A stretch of 54,436 nt of DNA. Source: Polyangiaceae bacterium. GTDB taxonomy: Bacteria; Myxococcota_A; Polyangia; Polyangiales; Polyangiaceae. The notes below the pieces were generated by a model, which was not told where the DNA came from, did not search any database, and saw nothing but the letters and a program-made list of their open reading frames with translations. The position numbers were made by a program, and so were the translations under genes. The stretch spans positions 1-54,436 of the forward strand of contig JAICTZ010000050.1 of assembly GCA_025936115.1 (NCBI GenBank), given 5' to 3'. Below are positions 16,361 to 24,394 of the stretch, piece after piece. Numbering within the stretch: position 1 is the first letter of the stretch; every line of letters begins with the position of its first letter.

Positions 16361-17914
16361 TCAGAAGTTCGTGCGTGTCACGTCGAGCTTCGGATTCGAG
16401 GGGAAGCTGAGTCCGCGCACGGAGGCGGCCACGCACGATTCGATCGTGTGGTTACGCGGTTTGGCGGTCACGGTCACGCCTACGGCGCGGCCGTTCTGGA
16501 CCGCGGCGCAGATGCTGAGGCCGGTCGAGTCGGGCACCCCGCAATGCGCGAAGTAGCTGCCGCGGTTGAGGATGCTGCCGTACTGCTGGCCGGTGATGTC
16601 GGCTTGGCCGCGCGGCCCGCCGATGTTCATCTCCTCGACGTAAGCGTTTTGAGCCGATTCACAGCTCATTCCGCCGCCGAGGATCGGCACGCCGCCCGGG
16701 CCGTGACCCACGACGCGCTTGGCGCCACCCCCGCGCTTGCCGGACGCGCTGATACCGCCGTCCACTTCGATGTTGCTGAGCGTGTCGTCCTGCACGTCGA
16801 CGTTGTCGTTCTTCGCGCCGCGCTTGGTGAGGATCCAGACGCCGCCCGCCGCGACGAGGGCGCCCACGAGCGCGAGACCGAGGATGGCTTTGCCGCGCGT
16901 GCTGCGACTCTCTTGCACGACCACACGCTCGATCGCAGCTTTTTCCGCCCGAATGTCGCGATGGAGCCGCGCATGTTCCGCAAAGGGCGCAAATTCGTCC
17001 CAGTCCTTGATGGTGCGTTCGTCGTTGCTGAGCGAATCGCGCAGCACGTCCGAATCCACGAACGTGTGGCTCGCGATCTGCTGCAAGAGCTCGACGGCGC
17101 TGAACGGTCCGTGATCCATGCCGTCCTTCACGACGACGTAGCGGGGTCGCGGATCGGACTCGAGGCGGGCCTTGAGCGAGGCGAGCTCGGTCGTCGCGTC
17201 CATGGGTCGCGACGGAGCGGGCTGACGGGCAGGGCGACCCGCCGGCACGTGCGAAGAGCGGAGCTCGATCGGCAGCTCTTCCGGGGGGAGCATCGACATC
17301 CGGAGGTCGACCTCGAAGTTCGAGTCATGATCGAGGTGCGAAACGTCGGCCGGGGGTGGGGGTGCAACGCTGCCGGGCGGCGCGAACTGGTGCAGTGCTT
17401 GCGCGAGGGCGTTGAGGTCGTCGGGTCGATGCGCCGGATCCGAGACCAGGGCCTTGGCGAGGACGCTCTCGAAATTCTGCGGTAGCGCCGAGATCACTTC
17501 ACTCGGCCGGCGCATGCCGGGGCCGACTGAAAGGCCGGTCACGAGCTCGTAAAGGATCGCCCCGACGGCGAACACGCTCGCGCGAGCCGCGCCGGGCTGA
17601 CCGTTGCGCTCCTCGGGTGCGAGGCATGCCTTGTCACGCGGCAAGACGGGGGGACGCGACGCGAGGTCGGGCGACACGCCGTAAAAGCCGTATTCGTTCT
17701 CGATCAACGAGGAAGGATGAACGAACAATCGCTGCCCGGAGCGATGGAGGTTCGCGACCTCGACACAGAGCGGGACCACGATGCCCACCGCCTGCTTCAG
17801 GTTCATCCGTTCGCCACGGGCCCGGACTTCCTCCAAGCGAGCTCGGAGAGTTCCCGGGATGACGGCGGTGCCGACGGGGAGTGGAGTGGCCAAGCGCTGG
17901 GAGGTCGTCACCAT
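16361..17914 (-). CDS. Pseudokinase-GYF-like membrane protein with AgmX/PglI-like C-terminus
   Basis: 517 residues. Residues 1-200 keep only the C-lobe of a Ser/Thr kinase: helix VEVANLHRSGQ, then FVHPSSLIENEYGFYGV where HRD and DFG should be, an intact APE (ACLAPEERNG) and ASVFAVGAILYELVTG. No glycine-rich loop or catalytic Asp is present, so it should not phosphorylate. Residues 260-320 (RYVVVKDGMDHGPFSAVELL) resemble a GYF_2 domain. A transmembrane helix (ILGLALVGALVAAGGVWIL) follows, and the last 100 residues resemble AgmX/PglI gliding-protein C-termini (SCVAASVRGLSFPS). TACTAT 12 nt upstream is a likely -10. Confidence 0.75.
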   Translation of the reverse strand: MVTTSQRLATPLPVGTAVIPGTLRARLEEVRARGERMNLKQAVGIVVPLCVEVANLHRSGQRLFVHPSSLIENEYGFYGVSPDLASRPPVLPRDKACLAPEERNGQPGAARASVFAVGAILYELVTGLSVGPGMRRPSEVISALPQNFESVLAKALVSDPAHRPDDLNALAQALHQFAPPGSVAPPPPADVSHLDHDSNFEVDLRMSMLPPEELPIELRSSHVPAGRPARQPAPSRPMDATTELASLKARLESDPRPRYVVVKDGMDHGPFSAVELLQQIASHTFVDSDVLRDSLSNDERTIKDWDEFAPFAEHARLHRDIRAEKAAIERVVVQESRSTRGKAILGLALVGALVAAGGVWILTKRGAKNDNVDVQDDTLSNIEVDGGISASGKRGGGAKRVVGHGPGGVPILGGGMSCESAQNAYVEEMNIGGPRGQADITGQQYGSILNRGSYFAHCGVPDSTGLSICAAVQNGRAVGVTVTAKPRNHTIESCVAASVRGLSFPSNPKLDVTRTNF

Positions 17915-17984
17915 GGACTCGACGGCATAGTAACCTGCTCCGGCTCGATTTCCAGTGCGGGTTGAACGCCCACGCTGGAACCGC

Positions 17985-18842
17985 TTACAGAGCCGTTTCG
18001 TCGGCGCGCGGGGGGCCCCGCCAGGGATTTCTGCGGGTGCGGTAGGTGCCCCGGACGAAGTTGCCGAGGACCGGCGCGATGTTTTCGGGAATGTCGGCGT
18101 CCCACTCGCCGCCGTTCACGTAATCCGCGGGGGAGCCGTCGCCGCCGATCAAGGCGAAGCCGGGCATGACATCGACGGGCACGCCGAGCTTTGCGAGCTC
18201 CACGTGAAAATCCGCGGCGTCGACGCGCAGAAAGCGAACGCCAGCGAGCGCGTCCTGCATGCGCCGGTGGGCGAGAGCAACGGAGACACCGTTGCACGGC
18301 ATGCAATCGGTCGCCGTGACCCAGAGCACGAGCTTTTGGTGTTCCGACGTCGCCAGCCGCTGCTGGGCGGCGACGAGCGGCGCGAGCGCGCTCACTTCGC
18401 CGCCCGGGTCGACCAGCGTGAGCTTGCCGAGCGCGGTCGTCTTCGTCACGGGTTCGCGGCTGGCGGCGCCGAGACGCTCGCCCGTCGGCGCGGCGCTCGC
18501 CATCGTCGGTAGTTTCGGCGGGAGGAACGTCGTGGCGCGCGGCGGACGGGCGGCGGGGCGGCCGAAGAACGCCGTCGGATGCGCCGAGAAGACGAAGACC
18601 GCCGCTAGTCCCAAGCTGAGGGCGAGCAGGTGCAACGCGCCGAGCGTGATGCCCGCGAGCGCGAAGCCGCGGCCGTGCTGCCGGCCTTCCGAGCGCTTGA
18701 TCTCGTGCACGGCGACGAAGCCGAGCACGATCGCGCCGATGCCTGCGATGCCCCAGAATAGACAAATGGTGCCGAAGATGCCGACGAGCAGCGCGAGCAG
18801 CGCCGTCGCATTCAGGCGGGAGTCGGGCGCGCGCGGCGGCAT
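17985..18842 (-). CDS. Membrane-anchored thioredoxin-like protein with DUF4190-type N-terminus
   Basis: 285 residues. The N-terminus has two or three hydrophobic helices of the small DUF4190 kind (ALLALLVGIFGTICLFWGIAGI, ITLGALHLLALSLGLAAVFVF). After a Pro-rich linker a thioredoxin-like domain follows: KLVLWVTATDCMPCNGV (CMPC active-site pair), VRFLRVDAADFHVELAKLGV and VPVDVMPGFALIGGDG. It may act as a periplasmic thiol oxidoreductase. It lies 17 nt after the cytochrome c gene. TATACT, 6 nt before the ATG, is a good -10. Confidence 0.72.
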   Translation of the reverse strand: MPPRAPDSRLNATALLALLVGIFGTICLFWGIAGIGAIVLGFVAVHEIKRSEGRQHGRGFALAGITLGALHLLALSLGLAAVFVFSAHPTAFFGRPAARPPRATTFLPPKLPTMASAAPTGERLGAASREPVTKTTALGKLTLVDPGGEVSALAPLVAAQQRLATSEHQKLVLWVTATDCMPCNGVSVALAHRRMQDALAGVRFLRVDAADFHVELAKLGVPVDVMPGFALIGGDGSPADYVNGGEWDADIPENIAPVLGNFVRGTYRTRRNPWRGPPRADETAL

Positions 18843-18848
18843 CCCCCT

Positions 18849-18854
18849 AGTATA
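18849..18854 (-). promoter_or_regulatory. -10 hexamer before the thioredoxin-like gene
   Basis: TATACT on the minus strand differs from TATAAT at one position and ends 6 nt before the ATG at 18842, implying a transcript that starts near the start codon. Confidence 0.35.
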
Positions 18855-18859
18855 GACGG

Positions 18860-19339
18860 CTACTTGCGTGGGATCTCGAGCGTTGCCGCGAGCGGGCCGT
18901 CGAGCTTCTTGTCGCCCAGATCGATGCCGTTCGCCTGTAGGTCGAACGCCAGAATGGCAAAGTACTCATCGGCGCTCAGGCTGCCCGGCGCCTTCGGTGG
19001 CATGGTCTTGACGACGAAGTCCGCCACGTCGCCGACCGTCTTGAACTGGGTTTTGCGGAACTTGGCCGTCGGTGGAGGGTCGAGCGGCAACGCTCCCTTG
19101 TCGAGGCCCACCACGGGCGGCGCTTTGCCGTCGTTGCCGTGGGCGCCGTGGCAGCCCGCGCAATTTTTGGCGTACAGCTCCTGGCCGGCTTGGGCTTGGG
19201 CCGCGAAGGTGCCGAGTGAAGCGGGGCTCGCCGCGGTTTGCGCGGGCGCCGTTTCCGCGGCAGGCGTGGCCGGCGGCGGAGTGCTGCCGCCGCAAGCGAA
19301 GAGCACCAAAGACGGGGCGAACAGACGGATGGTTTTCAA
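18860..19339 (-). CDS. Cytochrome c lipoprotein
   Basis: 159 residues. Signal peptide with lipobox LFAC (Cys about 16), a Pro/Ala linker, and a class I cytochrome c domain: haem motif CAGCH in YAKNCAGCHGAHGNDGKAPP near residue 62, and a probable axial Met in VVKTMPPKAPG near 113. It would be an anchored periplasmic electron carrier. Its ATG overlaps the stop of the ECF sigma gene (ATGA), so the two are translationally coupled. Confidence 0.88.
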   Translation of the reverse strand: MKTIRLFAPSLVLFACGGSTPPPATPAAETAPAQTAASPASLGTFAAQAQAGQELYAKNCAGCHGAHGNDGKAPPVVGLDKGALPLDPPPTAKFRKTQFKTVGDVADFVVKTMPPKAPGSLSADEYFAILAFDLQANGIDLGDKKLDGPLAATLEIPRK

Positions 19340-20046
19340 GGAGTTTCCCTCGGGTTCTCGGGGCGGGAAGCGAGCGATTTCAGGCGCGCGAGCACGTTGG
19401 CGACGACACGATCGCAGCGAGGCCGATGAAACCCGAAGAGGTCGGGCAACGTTCCGCCGATGCGGCTCGTGAGGGCGTTTTGCAGGCGCTCGCGCGCACG
19501 GTGATGACGCGTCTTGACCGTCTCCTCGGGGATGCCCAAGACTTCCGCGGTCTCGGCGACACTGAGCTGCTCGATCGAGCGGAGCACGAACGTCGTGCGG
19601 AACGATTCAGGGAGCCCGTCGACCGCCTCTTCGAGCAAGGCCCGGAGCTCGCCGTCGCTCGCGTTGTTCTCGGGGCCATTGACGGGGGAGACCATGAGTG
19701 AATCCTGAGAGTCGCCGTCGTCGAGCGGTTCGACGCGTTTGCGCTTGCGCAGCCGGCCGAGCGCTTCGTGCACGGCGATGCGAGTGAGCCAGGTCGAGAA
19801 ACGGGCGTGGCCGTTGAAGTCGCCAAGGTGTGTGAAGGCGTTGACGTACGCCTCCTGCATGGCATCCGTCGTCTCGTCCTCTTCGCGGAGAATGGCCCGG
19901 ACGGTCCGATAGATGCGCTGGTTGTAACGGCGCATCAGGACTTCGAAGCAGTCGATATCGCCGCCGCGCACGCGTCCGATGATTTCCTCATCCGTCGGCT
20001 GCATGGCATCTTCGGGATTCGGTAGCGGCAGCACTTGCTCGGCCAT
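19336..20046 (-). CDS. ECF (group 4) sigma-70 family RNA polymerase sigma factor
   Basis: 236 residues. Region 2: DCFEVLMRRYNQRIYRTVRAIL, then EEDETTDAMQEAYVNAFTHLGDF and FSTWLTRIAVHEALGRLR. Region 4: EAVDGLPESFRTTFVLRSIEQLSVAETAEVLGI plus PEETVKTRHHRARERLQ. A C-terminal extension ending in a Cys (RPRCDRVVANVLARL) follows, as in some redox-linked ECF groups. No anti-sigma gene is adjacent; the overlapping gene is the cytochrome c lipoprotein, suggesting redox or respiratory control (inference). Confidence 0.92.
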   Translation of the reverse strand: MAEQVLPLPNPEDAMQPTDEEIIGRVRGGDIDCFEVLMRRYNQRIYRTVRAILREEDETTDAMQEAYVNAFTHLGDFNGHARFSTWLTRIAVHEALGRLRKRKRVEPLDDGDSQDSLMVSPVNGPENNASDGELRALLEEAVDGLPESFRTTFVLRSIEQLSVAETAEVLGIPEETVKTRHHRARERLQNALTSRIGGTLPDLFGFHRPRCDRVVANVLARLKSLASRPENPRETP

Positions 20047-20133
20047 CGGGATCGTCTTGCGCCGCCGAATGATGGAGTAAAGTAGCCTCGAAAAGGTTCC
20101 CGCCCACGCGGCGTTTCGCGGCGCGTGTCGCTT

Positions 20134-21186
20134 TCAGCCGCTGGCCACGGGGAGTGTCGGGGGTGGACAGCCGCCATGGGACGCCCAAAACGCGGTGAGA
20201 TCGGGGGCAAGTGGCGAGGTGAGCTCGAGCCTCAGGCGAGTCAGCGGGTGGACGAAGGCGTAGCGGTGGGCGTGCAGGGCGTGGCGGGGCAGCTCGAGGA
20301 GCGCGAGATCCTCGGCCGAAAGCTCGCCGTCGGCCGCGCGGGCGAGCATGCGTTCGTCCGGACCGTAGAGTTTGTCGCCGACGACGGGACAGCCGCCGGC
20401 GGACAAGTGCACACGGATTTGATGTTGGCGTCCGGTGTGGAGTGCGCAGCGGACGAGCGCGTAGCCGCCGGTCGTGCCCACGACCGTCACGCCCGTCAGC
20501 GAGTCGAGTCCGCTGCCGGGCGGTGCGACGCGCATTTTCACGCGCAGCGGGTTGTCTTCGTCGAGCATGAGCGGCAACTCGATGTCGCCTGCCGCGGGCA
20601 CGCCGTGCGTGATGGCCAAGTAGGTCTTCTCGAACGGCGCCGGGGCGCCACGGCCGAGGGTGCGATCCTCGAGCAGGCGTTTGAAAGCGCGATCGGCCTC
20701 GGGGGTGCGCGCGACGAGCAAGATGCCGCTGGTTTCGCGATCCAGCCGGTGCACGAGCGAGAGGTATTCGTCGGGGCGCTCCGCGCGCAGGCGCACGATG
20801 ACGGTGTGCACGTGATGGCGCGCGGTCGGATGCACGGCGACGAGCGGCGGCTTGTCCACCACGAGCAGGTGCGGATCCTCGTACAAAATCGGGAGCGGCG
20901 GCTGCTCCTCGTCCGGTTCGAACGGCTCGCGCCAGAGCATGATCACGGCGCCCTCGCGCACGCGATCGTTCGAGCGCAGCCGCTTGCCCTGCAGATTGAA
21001 GGCGCTCTTTTCGACGATGCGCTGGGCGCGCGTGCGGCTCGTGTGGCGCAGCTGCGCCTGCACGAAGACGTCCAGGCGCTGGCCGGCAGCTTCCGGCGGG
21101 ACGCGTAGGGCCCGCCGGATCGCGCCCTCGGGAACTTCCGCGGGTCGCACGACGGTGGTCTCGTCGACTTCGGCGGAGCGGGGCAT
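20134..21186 (-). CDS. RluA-family pseudouridine synthase
   Basis: 350 residues: S4 RNA-binding domain at the N-terminus (QRLDVFVQAQLRHTSRTRAQ), then the catalytic domain with LVHRLDRETSGILLVART, where the Asp near residue 147 is the conserved catalytic one, and CALHTGRQHQIRVHL. It makes pseudouridine in rRNA or tRNA; whether it is RluD-, RluC- or TruC-like is not decidable here. AGCTAGACT, 11 nt before the ATG, is a near-match to the recurring -10-like motif. argB lies 14 nt upstream on the same strand. Confidence 0.92.
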   Translation of the reverse strand: MPRSAEVDETTVVRPAEVPEGAIRRALRVPPEAAGQRLDVFVQAQLRHTSRTRAQRIVEKSAFNLQGKRLRSNDRVREGAVIMLWREPFEPDEEQPPLPILYEDPHLLVVDKPPLVAVHPTARHHVHTVIVRLRAERPDEYLSLVHRLDRETSGILLVARTPEADRAFKRLLEDRTLGRGAPAPFEKTYLAITHGVPAAGDIELPLMLDEDNPLRVKMRVAPPGSGLDSLTGVTVVGTTGGYALVRCALHTGRQHQIRVHLSAGGCPVVGDKLYGPDERMLARAADGELSAEDLALLELPRHALHAHRYAFVHPLTRLRLELTSPLAPDLTAFWASHGGCPPPTLPVASG

Positions 21187-21200
21187 GGGCGGTGAGCAGT

Positions 21201-22133
21201 CTAGCTCTTCGAGTCCGCCCCGTCGCGTCGCGCGCCGGGCCGGCGGATCTCGGTGCCGATGCCGCGATCGGTGAAGATCTCGAGCAGAAGCGCGTGCCGG
21301 CGGCGGCCGTCGATCACGTGCACTTGCTCGACGCCGGACTGCACCGCTTCGAGCGCGCAGCGCACCTTCGGAATCATGCCGCCGGTGATGACGCGATCAG
21401 CGATGAGCTTTTCGGCCGTGAGCGCATCGAGCGAGCTCAGGAGCTCGCCCGAGGCCGTCTTCACGCCGTCGACGTCGGTCATCAGGATGAGCTTGGCCGC
21501 CCGGAGCGCGCCACCGATGGCCCCCGCGGCCGTATCGGCGTTCACGTTGAGCGAACGCCCTTCGTCGTCCACGCCGATGGGCGCAATCACGGGGATGAAA
21601 CCGTTGCTCGCGAGCTGCTCGACGACGCCGGTCTCGACGTGCACGACCTCACCCACGCGGCCGAGATCGACGAGCACCGTCTCGCCGTGCTCGTCCTTGG
21701 CGGCGACGCGGTCGAGCTTTTTGGCGATCAGGAAGCGATCGTCTTTGCCCGAGAGGCCGATGGCGCGCCCGCCGTGCTGGCAAATCATACCGACGATTTC
21801 CTGATTCACGCCGCCGCCGAGCACCATCTCGACGAGCTCCATCGTATCGTCGTCGGTCACGCGCAGGCCCGCCGAGAACGTCGACGAGATGCCGACGCGC
21901 TCGAGCATGCGATTGATTTGGGGGCCGCCGCCGTGCACCACCACCACGCGGATGCCGACGAGGCGGAGCAGACAGACGTCACGCGAAAAGCTCTCTTTCA
22001 GCTCCTCGTCGACCATGGCGTGGCCGCCGTACTTCACGACGAAAGTGCGGCCTTGAAAGCGCCGGATATAAGGCAGCGCTTCGTGCAGAACCTGAGCTTT
22101 GCTGATGAGGTCGTCCATCGGCTCGGGCGGCAT
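21201..22133 (-). CDS. argB: Acetylglutamate kinase
   Basis: Second step of arginine synthesis. Up to 310 residues, amino-acid-kinase fold: VVKYGGHAMVDEE with the catalytic Lys, VVVVHGGGPQINRML, VNADTAAGAIGGAL, LILMTDVDGV, and ITGGMIPKVRCALEAVQSGV near the C-terminus. Start ATG at 22133; an internal ATG at 22118 is also possible. An N-terminal helix (LISKAQVLHEALPYIRRFQG) of the arginine-inhibited type is present, so feedback inhibition by arginine is likely. Confidence 0.96.
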   Translation of the reverse strand: MPPEPMDDLISKAQVLHEALPYIRRFQGRTFVVKYGGHAMVDEELKESFSRDVCLLRLVGIRVVVVHGGGPQINRMLERVGISSTFSAGLRVTDDDTMELVEMVLGGGVNQEIVGMICQHGGRAIGLSGKDDRFLIAKKLDRVAAKDEHGETVLVDLGRVGEVVHVETGVVEQLASNGFIPVIAPIGVDDEGRSLNVNADTAAGAIGGALRAAKLILMTDVDGVKTASGELLSSLDALTAEKLIADRVITGGMIPKVRCALEAVQSGVEQVHVIDGRRRHALLLEIFTDRGIGTEIRRPGARRDGADSKS

Positions 22134-22253
22134 ACACCCGGTTGCGGCGAGCGGCCACCTCGAAGCTCCGGCCCCGGGCCGGTCGGCTCGAGCTTACGCC
22201 GCGCGTTTCGGCCCTTGGTTCCTGCGGCACTCGGGTGTAGGACCGCCCCGCCC

Positions 22254-23585
22254 ATGGACGTGTTGATGGTGACTGCCGAGCTTGCGCCCTACGCGCGCGT
22301 GACCGAGGCCGGCGACGTGGTTTTCGCCCTTGCCAAAGGGCTGCGCCAGCTCGGGCACCGAGTCACGATTGCCCTGCCACGCTACGCCGCGTTCGAGGAG
22401 CACGGCTTACTGCTCGCGCGGCGTCTGACGCCTCTGGCCGCGGACGGCACCGACGTGACGGTCTTCGACGGGCAGCTCTCGACGGGCGTGGAACTCGTGC
22501 TGCTCGACATTCCCGGGCTCACGGCGCCGGGCGAGCTCAAGCAACGCGAGCCCGACGGGCGCACGCTCGAGGCGTTCACCGCGTTCGGGCGCGCCGCGGC
22601 GGCGCTCGTGCGCCAACGACGCGATCAGCAGCCCTTCGATATCGTGCACGGCCACGACTGGCCGGGCGGACTCGTGGGGCCGCACCTCGCCGCAGGCGCT
22701 CCGCCGCTCGTCCTGTCCGTCTACGATCCGCGCCGCGCTCCGCTCCAGACGGGACTCGCGACGGCGCGGATCGTCGTCACGCCGGCGCCGACGTACGGCG
22801 CGACGCTCACGGATCCCGCCGTCACGGGCTCGCTCGCGCAGGCGTTCTCGGCCTTGCCGGAGCCTCCCGTCGGCATCACGAGCGGCATCGACTACGCGAT
22901 CTACAACCCTGCGACCGATCCGAGTCTCGAGGCGCGTTACGACGCGGAGGAGCCGTCGGCCAAGGCGCGGACGAAGGGCGTCATCTTGCGCGAGCTACGG
23001 CTCGAGCTCGAGATTTCGAGGCCGCTCGTGTCGTTTGTCGCGCCGCTCGAGCGCGCACACGGCGCGGACGTGGTGCTCGCGGCGCTGCCGGAGCTCACGC
23101 GGCTTCCAGCGACCTTCGTGGTGGCGGCCGTCGGGCAGCGCGGAATGCTCACGGAATTTCAGACGCTCGCCGCGGAGCGACCCGCCGAGCTCGCGTGCAT
23201 CGCGGCCAAGGACGACGCCGCCGTGCGGAGACTCTACGCTGCGGCCGACATCTCGCTCGTCGTGCCGCGGGACACACCGTGCGAGACGGCGCAGCTCGTC
23301 GCGCAACGTTACGGAGCGCCGCCCGTCGCGTACGCAGCGGGCTCGGTCGTCGACAGTGTCGTCGACTGCGACGCGGCGCTCGAAACGGGGACGGGGTTCG
23401 TGTTCGATTCGCTCGAGCCGCGTGCGCTCGTCGGAGCTGTCGAGCGTGCGCTCGCCGCTCACGCCGACGAAGACGCCTGGCAGCGGCTGCGCCGCCGCGT
23501 GATGCGCCTCGATCTGGCGTGGGATCGTCCCGCGCGGCGTTACGCGCAGATTTACAGGCGCGCTTCGGAGCCCGCGCCGAGCTGA
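22254..23585 (+). CDS. Glycogen-synthase-like (GT5-type) protein, probably catalytically degenerate
   Basis: 443 residues from the ATG at 22254; the frame is open upstream but that part has no start with support. It aligns along its length with bacterial GlgA: VTAELAPYAR at the N-terminus, IALPRY, VHGHDWPGGL, SGIDYAIYNPATDPSLEARY and GTGFVFDSLE at the C-terminus. The catalytic sites are lost: KTGGL reads RVTEA at 15-19, the RxxxxxK pair of the LTSQKG region reads PLERAH, EPCGL reads TPCET near 340 and RTGG reads AAGS. I expect a non-catalytic or altered-specificity relative of glycogen synthase. Confidence 0.8.
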   Translation: MDVLMVTAELAPYARVTEAGDVVFALAKGLRQLGHRVTIALPRYAAFEEHGLLLARRLTPLAADGTDVTVFDGQLSTGVELVLLDIPGLTAPGELKQREPDGRTLEAFTAFGRAAAALVRQRRDQQPFDIVHGHDWPGGLVGPHLAAGAPPLVLSVYDPRRAPLQTGLATARIVVTPAPTYGATLTDPAVTGSLAQAFSALPEPPVGITSGIDYAIYNPATDPSLEARYDAEEPSAKARTKGVILRELRLELEISRPLVSFVAPLERAHGADVVLAALPELTRLPATFVVAAVGQRGMLTEFQTLAAERPAELACIAAKDDAAVRRLYAAADISLVVPRDTPCETAQLVAQRYGAPPVAYAAGSVVDSVVDCDAALETGTGFVFDSLEPRALVGAVERALAAHADEDAWQRLRRRVMRLDLAWDRPARRYAQIYRRASEPAPS

Positions 23586-24394
23586 CCTCGCACGACGCGC
23601 GCCGCCGCCGTGAACCAGCCGGCACGAAATACGGACAGCGCCAACACGACGCTCTGATGCAGGACGGCGACCGCCACGACGCGCAGCGACCCCGGCCGTC
23701 CGACGTCGATGATGCCGACGCCGCCCGCGACCGCAGCGACGACGGCGAGTCCCGCGACTGCTGCCGCTACCCAGCGCGTGAGGAGCGCGCGCGGCGCGCC
23801 CAAGAGGGCAGTAAGCGCTGCGCGTAAGCCGGAACGAGCGTTCGGCACGCCGCAGGCGACGGCCGCACTCGCCACGTCGCGCAGCACGCCGAAGGCGAGC
23901 GCCACGAGCCCCGCGCAGCCGAGCGGCACGAGCGCCCAGCGGTCGCCGGCCACGGGACTTTCGAGGGCGCTGCGGAAGAACCCCGCGCCGGCGACCCCCA
24001 AGCAAATGGCCAGGATTTGGCCGAGAAGCGCCAGCCCCGCGAGCGCGAGCAGCGAGGGAACGAGCGCAACGGCGCGGCCGAAGAGCGCCGGGGCGGTAGC
24101 CGGCGTGTCATCGGCGCTCGTCACCCAGAGCAATGAAGCGGGCAGGGTGAGCGCGACCGAGAGGACGGCGAACGTCACGAGCGACGCGTTCGCGAGCGGC
24201 GTGAGCCAGAGCCACGACGCGCGTGCTACCTCGACGAGTAACAAGCCGCCCGGCTCGAAGAGCAAGCGATCGCCCTCGGCAAACGCGCCGAGACCGCTCG
24301 CCGCGACCGCGGCAGTGAACGGGGCGGCGAGCACGAGGCCCGCCGCGCAGCGACAGGCGAACTCGAACAGCACGGCGAACGCTCGGCGCTTCAC
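23552..24394 (-). CDS. Multi-pass membrane protein of unknown function
   Basis: 280 residues with about six hydrophobic helices (for example LVPSLLALAGLALLGQILAI and WVAAAVAGLAVVAAVAGGVG). No motif is recognised. It overlaps the M1 peptidase stop by 4 nt upstream, so it is translated with it, and its 3' end overlaps the convergent glycogen-synthase-like gene by 34 nt. Confidence 0.7.
   Translation of the reverse strand: MKRRAFAVLFEFACRCAAGLVLAAPFTAAVAASGLGAFAEGDRLLFEPGGLLLVEVARASWLWLTPLANASLVTFAVLSVALTLPASLLWVTSADDTPATAPALFGRAVALVPSLLALAGLALLGQILAICLGVAGAGFFRSALESPVAGDRWALVPLGCAGLVALAFGVLRDVASAAVACGVPNARSGLRAALTALLGAPRALLTRWVAAAVAGLAVVAAVAGGVGIIDVGRPGSLRVVAVAVLHQSVVLALSVFRAGWFTAAARVVRGQLGAGSEARL

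Noticed and set aside
21192..22253. Upstream extension of the glycogen-synthase-like frame
   Set aside because: Antisense to argB; similarity to GlgA begins exactly at the ATG at 22254.
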